Source of the DNA: a virus
DNA: 43,890 bases
IMG/VR virus record: IMGVR_UViG_3300036791_000819
Span: 1-43,890 of that record
Direction: 5' to 3' (one strand)
Position 1 is the first letter of the stretch, and each line of letters opens with the position of its first letter. Shown here piece after piece: positions 6,129 to 14,986 of this stretch. Below the pieces are notes generated by a model that had not been told where the DNA came from, made no database searches, and saw only the letters and a list, made by a program, of their open reading frames with translations. The position numbers were made by a program, and so were the translations under genes.

Positions 6129-7862
6129 ATGCAACATTTCAACTGGCGGAGGCTCCGCGATCCCACCGCCGAGCGCGGCGACAATCAGGCGTGGCGAACG
6201 GAGCTAGCCGATATCGTCCTACACGATGACGCGGTGAAGGAGGACGGGCGGCGATGCTGCAAGACCAACCTACTCGCGCTCAGTTATGTGTTGGGATATT
6301 GCCTAGTAGACGAAACCGTTCACCATGATGCCATCCAGTTTTTCCCCGAGATTGACCCGGCCCAGACAGTTGCCGAACTCTACATCGGACGCAAGCGGAG
6401 ACGCACTCTGCTGTACCCGCGCAACACCTACAAAACTACACTCGATAACGTCTACTGCGTACAACTCATCCTGCATTACTACATGACCATCGCCATCCTG
6501 ATTATGAGCGGAGGCAAAGAACTAGCCTTCGCGTTTGTCGATCAGGTAGCCAGCTTTTTCGTCAACCCCAGCCACCGACCGCGGACCCTGTTTCAAGCCC
6601 TCTTTCCCGAACTCTGCGTACCCCGCCCGTCAAAGATTCCGGGCCAATTCACCTGCCAGCTTCGCCAGCACGATCCGAAGATCATCGAGCCGCTGATATG
6701 GGCGAACTCCATCGACTCGAACGTTACCGGATGGCACCCCGACGTGTTGATTTACGACGACATCAACACCAACCGCAACTCGCGCAAGTTCGAGGGGCGG
6801 GTAGCCATCACCAAGGCGTACAAACTCACCCGCAAAATCCTGAAGCCGACCGGCTTTGAAATCAAGATTGGGACACCCTATGGGTTGGGTGACACCTTCA
6901 GCGATGAGGTTCTGACCGCGAGGCCGGGAACCTATCACCGCGTCTTCAAACCCGCGCTCCGGTTGTTGAACGGGGAGCGCCTTGACCCCAACGGATTCCC
7001 CGAACCGCACGAACTTGAGCTTCTGTTTCCCGCCATCCTCAGCTACGACTTTCTCCGCGAGGAGTATGAGGCCGATTATGAATTTTTTATGAGCCAGTAC
7101 ATGCTCGACAGCTACGGGGCCGCCGAACTGGTGTTCACGGAAGCCCAGATGCTAGCCGCGATGGTGGACGAAGGCGACCTCCCGATGGAGGGACAACGAT
7201 TTCTCCACTTTCGGGTTCCCTGCCGGAGCCTCAACTGGCTGACGACTTCCGGCGCGGTTGGCATCTTGCAGCGGAATCGCATGTATATCGCGGAGACTTT
7301 GCAGGGCCACTACAAGCCTTCGGCGCTGGCCAAGATCATCCACGATACGGCGCGGCGCAATGGACTGCACACCATCTCCATCGAGGAATCGCCGGGAGCA
7401 CGGCTGATGCAACCGGCAATCAATAACTACAGTTTGACAACGGGCTGGCACATCAACATCACATGGACGGAGTTTCAAGGCGACGCCGGAGAACGCGACA
7501 CCCGCATCCGCCATCTGGAGCCGTTGCTGGCATCCTCCCGCCTCTTCTTCTCCACCGCGCTCAAAACCAAACCGCTCATCGAAGGCTTTGTCCAATACGG
7601 CATGAACGATGACGATGGGTTGCCGGATGTGGTCTCCCGCGTAGCCGATCACCTGCCAGTGAGCATCCGCGCCGAGGAGCTTGCCGAGGAAACCCTTGCG
7701 TGGGAGATGATGCGGGAACGCGATAAGTTCAATCTCATCTACGGACGTGGCCAGTATTCCCCGCCCGAGCCGGAGCCGGAAGACATCGAGCCGATGACCA
7801 GCTTCGAGGAACGCCCTTTCACCGATCAGGGGCTAGAAGTCATCATGCCGGGACTGGAATAG
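6129..7862 (+). CDS. terL: terminase large subunit, 577 aa
   Basis: This ATP-driven DNA packaging motor and headful/cos nuclease works at the portal vertex. A Walker A-like loop, LLYPRNTYKTT (residues 94-104), has the K-T-T of large terminases in a variant phosphate-binding loop. A Walker B-like strand, VLIYDD, lies near residues 206-211. The C-terminal part (from about 360) would hold the RNase H-like nuclease, with acidic residues in YIAETLQGH and in GLPDVVSRVADHL. Length and position before portal fit. The ATG follows the previous stop immediately. I could not identify the small subunit with confidence. Confidence 0.88.
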   Translation: MQHFNWRRLRDPTAERGDNQAWRTELADIVLHDDAVKEDGRRCCKTNLLALSYVLGYCLVDETVHHDAIQFFPEIDPAQTVAELYIGRKRRRTLLYPRNTYKTTLDNVYCVQLILHYYMTIAILIMSGGKELAFAFVDQVASFFVNPSHRPRTLFQALFPELCVPRPSKIPGQFTCQLRQHDPKIIEPLIWANSIDSNVTGWHPDVLIYDDINTNRNSRKFEGRVAITKAYKLTRKILKPTGFEIKIGTPYGLGDTFSDEVLTARPGTYHRVFKPALRLLNGERLDPNGFPEPHELELLFPAILSYDFLREEYEADYEFFMSQYMLDSYGAAELVFTEAQMLAAMVDEGDLPMEGQRFLHFRVPCRSLNWLTTSGAVGILQRNRMYIAETLQGHYKPSALAKIIHDTARRNGLHTISIEESPGARLMQPAINNYSLTTGWHINITWTEFQGDAGERDTRIRHLEPLLASSRLFFSTALKTKPLIEGFVQYGMNDDDGLPDVVSRVADHLPVSIRAEELAEETLAWEMMRERDKFNLIYGRGQYSPPEPEPEDIEPMTSFEERPFTDQGLEVIMPGLE

Positions 7863-8093
7863 CTTTTCGCCTAGCCTTCGCCTAGGACTTTATGCACAGG
7901 CGAGCCGGGTTGCAGAATGTTGCACTTAGGCTTTATTATCCCCGAACTTGCGCTAGCGCAATGAGCGTCATCTTCCAGTCTGAGCAACGCACCTCACAAG
8001 GGTGCCATTAAACAACGGAAGTGGCCGGATCGAACGCAACCCGACCCAGAACCCGTTTCGAGAGAACATTAACGGTTTTCAGGGTAAGGGGCC
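7863..8093 (+). promoter_or_regulatory. terminase-portal intergenic region with promoter and palindrome
   Basis: This gap of 231 bp is the longest in the late block. It holds a short hairpin CCTAG/CTAGG (7870-7886) after the terminase stop, and a sigma70-like promoter TTGCAG (7910-7915), 18 nt, TATTAT (7934-7939). A perfect 14-bp palindrome, TTGCGCTAGCGCAA (7948-7961), lies about where transcription would start. It probably carries the promoter and operator of the structural genes. No ORF is seen in it. Confidence 0.5.
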
Positions 8094-10214
8094 ATGGCCA
8101 CGTCTGCCGTTCTGGAGATGAAGAGTAACCCCCACGCCCCGGTATTACCGGGCGACGTGACGACCTCCACCGACCCGACTATCCCGCCCAAGTATACCGA
8201 TGCCGCCGTCATCAGCATTGTAGTGCAGGACTACGAACGCGCCTCCGCATGGCAGAATGACCGGCGCTGGCCGCTGCAATGGACGGAGAGCGACATCCTC
8301 TACCAATCGCCTCGAACCTTGAGCACGTTTGAAGGGTCCACCGTCACTCGGTCGAACGTTTCCAGATTCACGGTTGCCAAGCAAACCAACTCTCTCGCGC
8401 CAGCTATAACCGGCGCGATTTTTTCGGATACAACCCCGTTTCTGGTGCGGCCCCGCCCCGCTACCCATCAGGACACAGTACGGGCATGGACAGACCTTAT
8501 CTCCGAACTGATAGACGAAATCAATTTCAAACAAGAGTGTAGTTATGGGATTCAGGGCATGGTGAACTCCGGCACCGTCATCTTCAAAATGGGATGGGAG
8601 ACGGAGACCAAACTGGAGACTCACTACCGGAGAAAGAAAGCTCCGCCGCAGGTGCCGATGCCGCTAGGCCGACCCATGACCGTGTTTACCGAGGAGTCAG
8701 ACGAATTTGAAGCGGTCGAGGAAGAGGTAACCCGCAACCGTCCCACCTTCGAGAAGTGCGAACTGGGTGAAGTCTTCATTGACCCGAAGTGGAAGAACCC
8801 CAACCAGCTATGGAAAGCGAAGTTCATCGTCCACCGCAACTATCTTAACTACGACGACCTCACCAAGCTCCGCGAAAATCCTGACTACGACATCCCCAGC
8901 GACGAAATCCTCCGCCACATCTTTATGTCGGACGAGGAGCAGACCGAACCTATCGACGGCACCGAAGAGGCGATGACGGTCAATACCAGCGTCCATCACG
9001 CCGCCCGCGAGGATACCGACTGGACAGAAGACCCGTTGCTAAAACCGATGCAGGTATTGGAATGGTTCGACAAGACCCAAGTGCGGGTTGTCCTGCAACA
9101 GAAGGTCGTCATCCGCAACGGCAAACACAAGATGCCGGAGAAGCCCTTTCTCAGCGCCAACTATTGGGACATCGAAAACAGCGGTTACGGCATGGGAGTG
9201 GGTCGCATCTCCGGCGCGGATCAACGCGTCGAGCAGGGGATGATTAACGCCATCCTCGACATTTTGGCCTTCGCGGTGCAACCCGAGTACGCCATTGCGC
9301 GAGGGGCCAATGTGCCCACTCAGGACCAGCGGCGAAGGCTAGGCGGCATCCGCATGGTGGACGGCACCGACGCCACCAAAGCCATCGCGCTCGTTCCCCA
9401 GCCGATCGTACCGCCCGATGGCTGGAGAGCGATTCAAGCGGTAGTAGGTTCGAGCGAAGGCGCAACCGGCGCGGATCAGGCAACCGTACAGGGTGTTCTC
9501 CCCGGTCGAGGCAGCAGCGTGGGGCATTCCGGTACGGGGGCCGGGATGCTCCAAGCTGCATCGAGCGGACGACTGCAAAGCCCGGTTGAACGCTTCATCG
9601 ACGGAGTGTTTTTGCCGTTCTTAAGTTTTATGTTCCAGATGGTGAAGGAGCGGATGCCGATACAGGAAATCCGCGACCGCATAGGCGAGCGCACCCGCGA
9701 CCTTGTAACCGACTTTGGCGATTTCATGGCGACCAACGTTAAGTTTGAAACGCTTGCCGGAACCAAACTCGCAGCGCGGAACCGCATGGCTCAGGCGTTG
9801 CCCTTCCTACTCGAAGTCTTCGGCAACCAAGCGCTGATTCAGCAACTCTCGCAGGTTGGCTACAAGGTCAACGTGATGGAGCTAGTCAAGATGGTTCTGG
9901 ATATGTCGGAGTGGAAGAACCGCGCCGACCTTGTTGTTCTCATGACGCCACAGGAAATGCAAACCATGATGCAGCAAAACCCAATGGCGATTAAGGCACA
10001 GGCCAGTGCCGCCGAGCTACAGCAGAAACACCAAAACGATATGGACTTGGAAGACAAAAAAATCGCCGGTCGCATCGCCACCAAGAGCGTAGGCGCAACC
10101 CACCAAGCCCTCATCGAGTCCCCGCTCGAACGCGCATCCAGTTTTGCCGAGCGCACCGCCGACGAGCGCCAGATGCAAGCCAGCCAGTTCTACGGAACGT
10201 CAGGAGGAGGCTAA
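8094..10214 (+). CDS. portal protein, 706 aa
   Basis: The portal forms the dodecameric ring through which terminase threads DNA. The call rests on size (podovirus portals are about 500-750 aa), position after terminase and composition. The N-terminal region is rich in Trp and Tyr (YERASAWQNDRRWPLQWTESD). A long conserved-looking core (SANYWDIENSGYGMGVGRI, then ADQRVEQGMINAILDIL) resembles the phage portal segment in which one helix lines the channel. The C-terminal 100 residues are Gln-rich and helical, as in the portal crown/barrel. The ATG has AAGGGG upstream. Confidence 0.8.
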   Translation: MATSAVLEMKSNPHAPVLPGDVTTSTDPTIPPKYTDAAVISIVVQDYERASAWQNDRRWPLQWTESDILYQSPRTLSTFEGSTVTRSNVSRFTVAKQTNSLAPAITGAIFSDTTPFLVRPRPATHQDTVRAWTDLISELIDEINFKQECSYGIQGMVNSGTVIFKMGWETETKLETHYRRKKAPPQVPMPLGRPMTVFTEESDEFEAVEEEVTRNRPTFEKCELGEVFIDPKWKNPNQLWKAKFIVHRNYLNYDDLTKLRENPDYDIPSDEILRHIFMSDEEQTEPIDGTEEAMTVNTSVHHAAREDTDWTEDPLLKPMQVLEWFDKTQVRVVLQQKVVIRNGKHKMPEKPFLSANYWDIENSGYGMGVGRISGADQRVEQGMINAILDILAFAVQPEYAIARGANVPTQDQRRRLGGIRMVDGTDATKAIALVPQPIVPPDGWRAIQAVVGSSEGATGADQATVQGVLPGRGSSVGHSGTGAGMLQAASSGRLQSPVERFIDGVFLPFLSFMFQMVKERMPIQEIRDRIGERTRDLVTDFGDFMATNVKFETLAGTKLAARNRMAQALPFLLEVFGNQALIQQLSQVGYKVNVMELVKMVLDMSEWKNRADLVVLMTPQEMQTMMQQNPMAIKAQASAAELQQKHQNDMDLEDKKIAGRIATKSVGATHQALIESPLERASSFAERTADERQMQASQFYGTSGGG

Positions 10215-10625
10215 ATGGACAGCGCAAAATTCATGGTCATCCCGCCGCGCTACCAACGCGCTTTAGAGATGCTGCGAGCGCAGAGGCTACACGATCCATT
10301 AGGCGCAATCGGCAAGGGCGCAATGCGCGACGAAGACGACACCTTAACGCTGGAGCAGATCGTAGAGCCGCTATTCGACCGCGGCCTGATTGAAGACCTC
10401 ACATGGACTGACCACGGCGAACGCGGCAAATACTTTGTTCGTCTCACCCAGCTAGGCGATATCTGTCTCAGCCTTGGATACATGCTCCGCGAGACGCGCA
10501 AAGTCACGCTGGCGGAGATGCGGTTTTTAGCCGCACAACCCGACAGAATAACTACACTGCCACCCGGCACCGCCGAACGACTGGCGCAGCACGACGCCAG
10601 CGAAGAGAAAGAAGCCATCGCATGA
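10215..10625 (+). CDS. hypothetical protein between portal and capsid, 136 aa
   Basis: Not recognised. Residues about 45-105 (LEQIVEPLFDRGLIEDLTWT, then KYFVRLTQLGDICLSLG) look like a small winged-helix fold. The start is directly after the portal stop and the end overlaps the next gene (ATGA). Its place suggests a head-assembly accessory role. A 9-mer copy lies at 10548-10556 inside it. Confidence 0.6.
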   Translation: MDSAKFMVIPPRYQRALEMLRAQRLHDPLGAIGKGAMRDEDDTLTLEQIVEPLFDRGLIEDLTWTDHGERGKYFVRLTQLGDICLSLGYMLRETRKVTLAEMRFLAAQPDRITTLPPGTAERLAQHDASEEKEAIA

Positions 10626-11020
10626 CCAGCGCCATCCGCACCGAGCGGCGATTCGGAGTCACAGCGGAACTAACTCCGCTGCAACGCCGCAATCTGTATC
10701 AGGTGCGCAACAGCGAGGCATGGGCGGATGTGCTCGATGTGATGGAAATGTGCTGTATCGAAGTCGAAACCCAACTCATCAACACCAACGCCGACCGCGA
10801 GGCCGAGGTACTTGCTAACCATAAGATGGCCAAAGCCGCATGGCAAATCTTCACCCACCTGCAACAAAAACTTGACGACGAAATCTCCCTCTACTTGAAC
10901 ACCCTAACCAAGCCATCCCTGATGCCGGAAGTAACCGAAGAGGAACAGCTAATTGAGAACATCCTTGACCCGACACGCGGAATGTCGCGGGAAGCACAAC
11001 CCGAACGAGGAGAGCAGTAA
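10622..11020 (+). CDS. hypothetical head-region protein, 132 aa
   Basis: Not recognised. It is largely helical and acidic towards the C-terminus, with one CC pair (VMEMCCIEVE). It overlaps the previous gene by 4 nt and its TAATG overlaps the next start. Co-transcription with portal and scaffold suggests a virion or assembly function. Confidence 0.6.
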   Translation: MTSAIRTERRFGVTAELTPLQRRNLYQVRNSEAWADVLDVMEMCCIEVETQLINTNADREAEVLANHKMAKAAWQIFTHLQQKLDDEISLYLNTLTKPSLMPEVTEEEQLIENILDPTRGMSREAQPERGEQ

Positions 11021-11844
11021 TGAAATACCTATGGCTCAACGATGGCGAACCCGATGAAAACGGCGAGTACATCGCCGTCATCGAAAATGCGGCAGGGGCA
11101 AGAATCTCCACCTTCAAAGGGAAAACTTACAAGGAGGTTGCGGACGCGCTGTTGCACTCCCAAGCCAACGCCAACCGCGAGATCAGCCGTCTGCGACGGC
11201 CCGATCATGCGAGGGTACCCCAACCGCTCAAAGCCGAAACCAAAGAGCTAACCAGCGCTGACAAACTCCGTCTCTCGACGGACATTACCGACCCGGACAA
11301 AGTTGTAGAGGCAGTGACGGAAATCGTAACTCACGCGCAGGGCGCACCCCCGCGTGAAATAACTACACGACTCGCGACCATGACCGACGCGCAGCGTGAC
11401 CAGTATTACCGGGATGAAGCCGTAGCCTTCGTGCAAGCCACGCCTGACTATTATCCCGTCCAACAAAACCGCGACAAACTCTTCGCCGCTCTGAAAGACA
11501 GCCAGCTAGACCTCACCCGCAACAACCTTGCGTTGGTCTACCAAACGCTTGCCGATCAGGGCGAACTCATCGCTTGGCCGAGTGAGCCGACCGATGGAAA
11601 ACCGAACGGACAGATGCGCGAAGCTGAATCTTCGCCGGAGCCTAATCCTCCCTCTCCTACGAACACCAGACCACGGAGCGTATCGACAGGGATTCGGAGC
11701 AGTGATGCATCCGCCACCGCACCCCCGCCGCCTATGCCCAAGAAGATCACACGCGCAGACATCGAGCGCATGTCAAGGGCGGAGTATCAGGAGCGATTGC
11801 GAGACCCGGCCTTCAGACGAGCGGTTGATGCCCTAGGCGCGTGA
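11020..11844 (+). CDS. putative scaffolding protein, 274 aa
   Basis: The assignment is by position (between portal and capsid) and shape. The protein is polar, with a long helical middle (VVEAVTEIVTHAQG; YQTLADQGELIAWP), then a Pro/Ser-rich linker (residues about 205-243). It ends in a compact charged helix (ADIERMSRAEYQERLRDPAF) like the coat-binding C-terminal helix of scaffolding proteins. No sequence family is recognised. Alternatives are a head decoration or head-tail connector accessory protein. Confidence 0.5.
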   Translation: MKYLWLNDGEPDENGEYIAVIENAAGARISTFKGKTYKEVADALLHSQANANREISRLRRPDHARVPQPLKAETKELTSADKLRLSTDITDPDKVVEAVTEIVTHAQGAPPREITTRLATMTDAQRDQYYRDEAVAFVQATPDYYPVQQNRDKLFAALKDSQLDLTRNNLALVYQTLADQGELIAWPSEPTDGKPNGQMREAESSPEPNPPSPTNTRPRSVSTGIRSSDASATAPPPPMPKKITRADIERMSRAEYQERLRDPAFRRAVDALGA

Positions 11845-11867
11845 CTTCCCACGAGGGGGATAGTCAC

Positions 11868-13019
11868 ATGCGAAGCACATCGAAAGCTGCCGAGTACGGC
11901 AGGAAGTTTGCAACAAACGTGGTTATTCCGTTGGTAGAGTTTGCCGCCGCCGTTGGCGGACAACTCTTCTTCTGGACCCATAGCGTGGCGCAATATCGCG
12001 TCCACGGAGCGTTGGCGGTTGGCGTCTCGCCAGCATCCAACTTGACCACCAACCTGCCGCAAAGTGTAATTACTTCGTTCGACAAGGTTTTCATTGAAAA
12101 CTTAAAAGCTAACACGCCATGGGTCCGATGCACGGCACGGCGGACATTAGATGAGAACTCGGGAAATAAATTGGTTCTCTTCATGTATCAAAACCTAGCC
12201 GCTCCAGCCTCACCGCCGACGCAAGCCCCGGAAGGAACAATCCAAACCGGCTTGACGGTTTCGGTAGTGCAGAACACATCCACCATCGGCAACTACGCCG
12301 ATTACGCGAATATCTCAACCTACGCCATACAAACCGCCATTGACCCCGCCCTTGAAGCGCTGGGTGTGCAGATGGCTTATCGCTTGGCACAAGTCGTCAA
12401 CATCATCATTCAGGCCACCGCCGACGGAGCCAGCGTAGTTGACGCACTGGTAAATCACGTCCCACTGGGAACCAACCTTGTCGCCCAGGACATCACTTCG
12501 ATGGTGCAGTCTTTGGGTGCCGTCAATGCCTTGCCCTTCGCGAACGGACGCTTTACCGGAGTCATCCATCCCTTCATCGTGGGCGACATTTTGATTTCCA
12601 CCCAACCCAACGGCATCACCGACGTTTTGAAAAGAACCGCGGAAGGGCAGGAGAAGTTGCGCGAACTGCCCGCGCCGGATGGCGATGAAGTAACCGTCAT
12701 CGACTGGGGCGGATGCAGTTTCCATCAATCCACGTTGGTCAAACTGACAGTTGGAGCCCCGAATAAACTCCGCACTTACGTCGTCGGTAGAGACGGCGTA
12801 ATTGGCATTTCCTTCGGAGCCAAGGAGAACACGCAGATTGGAGACGGCGACTGGAGAAACTTGAACGTATGGGTACGGCGCTTAACCGAACCGAGCGGAT
12901 ACGACCCCTCCCGCATGATTGGAGGCTTCGCTTCGTACAACACCATGTACACCGCGACCCTTCCGCCAGACCCGGTACAACGCATCCGCTACTGCGACGC
13001 CGCCAGCGCCATTACCTAA
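11868..13019 (+). CDS. major capsid protein, 383 aa
   Basis: The first in-frame ATG with a good ribosome binding site (GAGGGGGAT) is at 11868; an upstream GTG at 11841 has none. The sequence is beta-rich, with a helix-like NYADYANISTYAIQTAID segment followed by a long helix (ALEALGVQMAYRLAQVVNII). This resembles the spine region of N4 gp56-type capsid proteins with the HK97 fold. It is followed by a strong hairpin region, as often found after capsid genes. Family membership needs a profile search. Confidence 0.75.
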   Translation: MRSTSKAAEYGRKFATNVVIPLVEFAAAVGGQLFFWTHSVAQYRVHGALAVGVSPASNLTTNLPQSVITSFDKVFIENLKANTPWVRCTARRTLDENSGNKLVLFMYQNLAAPASPPTQAPEGTIQTGLTVSVVQNTSTIGNYADYANISTYAIQTAIDPALEALGVQMAYRLAQVVNIIIQATADGASVVDALVNHVPLGTNLVAQDITSMVQSLGAVNALPFANGRFTGVIHPFIVGDILISTQPNGITDVLKRTAEGQEKLRELPAPDGDEVTVIDWGGCSFHQSTLVKLTVGAPNKLRTYVVGRDGVIGISFGAKENTQIGDGDWRNLNVWVRRLTEPSGYDPSRMIGGFASYNTMYTATLPPDPVQRIRYCDAASAIT

Positions 13020-13025
13020 AAAGCT

Positions 13026-13097
13026 GGAGCGGGGGGATTGTGCCACAGAGCGACGCAATCGGGGAAGAGAGGGACACCCTTCCCTCTTTCCCGCTCC
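13026..13097 (+). promoter_or_regulatory. post-capsid competing hairpins
   Basis: An outer stem GGAGCGGG (13026-13033)/CCCGCTCC (13090-13097) and an inner stem GGGAAGAGAGGG (13062-13073)/CCCTCTTTCCC (13082-13092, one bulge) share the bases 13090-13092, so the two foldings partly exclude each other. There is no U-tract. Its place after the capsid gene suggests mRNA 3' stabilisation or partial termination that keeps capsid expression high. Confidence 0.5.
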
Positions 13098-13122
13098 ATT
13101 CACAACCGAACCGGAGGACATT

Positions 13123-13626
13123 ATGGCACCACTCGATAGAGCCAAGATCACGGCAGACCTAGAGCAATTGCAACTAGAGGAGACGCAGGAGCGGGTAGCC
13201 GAAATGCGCCTCAACAAAGCAAGGCGTATCCAACGCGCTGCCACCCGCGACCGCGATATCATGCGCGACCTCGCACTAACTAAGGCGCGGCAGGATTCAT
13301 GCTGGCACAAGAAGGGCGGCAAAGGTGTGGAGATGCTGTTGCGCGGCAACGACCATAACTTTGCCGTCATCAAGCACCAGCTTTGCCATGGCCCCATCAT
13401 CATCGTCTGCCAGCGCTGCGGAAAAGTTGTTGAGCCGCCCGACCCCGCGCTTAACGCGAGGAAAGCCACAGTAGAGCAGAAGGCGGAGTACAAGCGCCTC
13501 TATGACGAGTATCTAGTTTGGCTCAACCTGCCCACCGACAACCAAATGAGCGGCACTCAGCTTTTCGTCATTGGAGCGCCACCACTACCCCCCACGAACG
13601 TAGCCGAACCACCGGCAGCAGCCTAA
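13123..13626 (+). CDS. hypothetical protein with Cys/His zinc-like cluster, 167 aa
   Basis: The ATG at 13123 has GGAGG about 6 nt upstream. The N-terminal 55 residues form a charged helix. A CWHKKGG motif, then HQLCHGPIIIVCQRCGKVV (residues about 60-104) supply a possible zinc site. The C-terminal tail is Pro/Ala-rich. The same layout is seen in small conserved proteins next to capsid genes in metagenomic phages, but I cannot name a function. Confidence 0.65.
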   Translation: MAPLDRAKITADLEQLQLEETQERVAEMRLNKARRIQRAATRDRDIMRDLALTKARQDSCWHKKGGKGVEMLLRGNDHNFAVIKHQLCHGPIIIVCQRCGKVVEPPDPALNARKATVEQKAEYKRLYDEYLVWLNLPTDNQMSGTQLFVIGAPPLPPTNVAEPPAAA

Positions 13627-13630
13627 CCCT

Positions 13631-13972
13631 ATGGCGAAACGGCAATACCTCCGCCAAAAAAACCCGACCAAGAAAGCGAGACCGATCATGGCACCAGCAA
13701 AAAAACCAACAGACGTAAAGACCGACGAACCGATGAGCCTGAAAGACCGCCGCGCCGAACTCATCGCACAGGCCGAGGACAACCAAGCCGCCAACGATGA
13801 AGCCTATGACAAGCAGGTGGAGGCAAACAAGGAATTTGCCGCCAACATGGAAAAGGCGAAAGACCCCGAGGAAGCTGAAAAAGCCGATGCCGCCGCCGCT
13901 AAGAAGGCAACCCCGAAGTATACCCCCAGCCCCACCACCCCGGACTTCAAACAGGGGCAAGCGGCAGGGTAA
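13631..13972 (+). CDS. charged, Ala/Lys-rich small protein, 113 aa
   Basis: Not recognised. It has a basic N-terminus and a coiled-coil-like middle (KDRRAELIAQAEDNQAANDE onward), with low complexity at the end. The start is uncertain: ATG 13631 gives 113 aa but has a poor ribosome binding site, and ATG 13688 would give 94 aa. Confidence 0.5.
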   Translation: MAKRQYLRQKNPTKKARPIMAPAKKPTDVKTDEPMSLKDRRAELIAQAEDNQAANDEAYDKQVEANKEFAANMEKAKDPEEAEKADAAAAKKATPKYTPSPTTPDFKQGQAAG

Positions 13973-13995
13973 GGCAATAACTTGAGGAGTGCGCG

Positions 13996-14982
13996 ATGGG
14001 GAACAGCAATGTCAAGTTGATGGATATTGTGGATGAGGTTGCCGTGATGGGCGACCTCACCCCGGTTCTCAAATCCACCGGAGGCTACGCCGCACAACCC
14101 GCACTCTCCATCGGCAATACCGTGATGGGAGAGATGCTGAGTGTGCGGTTTCCGTGGAAATGGAACCGGGCCAAGGTTCCCGCCTTCATCCTCACTCCGC
14201 TGCAACAGGACTACGCCAGCATCACCGGCAACACCATCGGATGGCTCGAAAACGGTGTCCGCATCGACATCAACAATACGCAGGTGCCGCCGCCATCATG
14301 GAAGGTTGCCGCCGTCCGCGACATCGAGATTGATAACTCGATTGGAGGCTTCCCCGGCGAAGTGTGTTGGTATCCGAACAACCAGCTTGAATACGGCAAA
14401 TGGCCGGGGCCGGGAGTCGTCTACAGCAATCCCGTAGGTCTATCGGTCAGCAACAACAACAAGTGGACGAACATTCTCGACGCAGCAGGAAACATTCTGG
14501 TGTTGACCCAGTACGGCACCACCGGAGCCAACGCACCCGGCACCGCCGCAGGAGCCGCGCCGGGTGTAGTTATTCCCGATGGCAGTTGCGAATGGATAGT
14601 AGCCGACCCCAACGCGCAAGGCTTCCGTTTTCTTCCCCGGCCACCGTCAGGCGGAAACGTTTGGCTTATGCGCATCTTCGCGCAGATGAAACCGCCGCCG
14701 CGCTTCATCAATCTAGGACAGTTCATCGACCCCATCCCCGACGAGTACAGCAAATGGTTCATCGACGGCTTCATTGCCTATAGCCATCGCTACTCTTCTA
14801 ATCCCGCCGTGCTCGCCCGCTTCGACAAGATGAAACTGGCATGGCTGGACTCCGTAGCCGCCGCCGCACGGCAGGGCGACCGCGAAGACGAGGCCAAAGG
14901 CTTCTTCCCCGATCAGGCCATAGCCTCACCGAGCTTCATTCAGGAACAAGGGCCATATCCGTATCGCTGGGGATGGAGGTAG
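13996..14982 (+). CDS. tail-adaptor/tail-tube-like protein A, 328 aa
   Basis: It lies between the capsid group and the large tail protein, where head-tail adaptors and tube proteins are encoded. An N-terminal VMGEMLSVRFPWKWNR motif and a C-terminal IPDEYSKWFIDGF motif recur in the next gene, so the two are probably paralogues. A Gly/Ala-rich loop region (about 175-205) looks inserted relative to the partner. GAGG before the ATG at 13996 supports the start. The role in head-tail joining is inferred. Confidence 0.6.
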   Translation: MGNSNVKLMDIVDEVAVMGDLTPVLKSTGGYAAQPALSIGNTVMGEMLSVRFPWKWNRAKVPAFILTPLQQDYASITGNTIGWLENGVRIDINNTQVPPPSWKVAAVRDIEIDNSIGGFPGEVCWYPNNQLEYGKWPGPGVVYSNPVGLSVSNNNKWTNILDAAGNILVLTQYGTTGANAPGTAAGAAPGVVIPDGSCEWIVADPNAQGFRFLPRPPSGGNVWLMRIFAQMKPPPRFINLGQFIDPIPDEYSKWFIDGFIAYSHRYSSNPAVLARFDKMKLAWLDSVAAAARQGDREDEAKGFFPDQAIASPSFIQEQGPYPYRWGWR

Positions 14983-14986
14983 AGCG

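Noticed and set aside
6630-7652. Long leftward frames opposite the terminase gene
   Set aside because: They mirror GC-rich codon use of the terminase and lack starts with ribosome binding sites.
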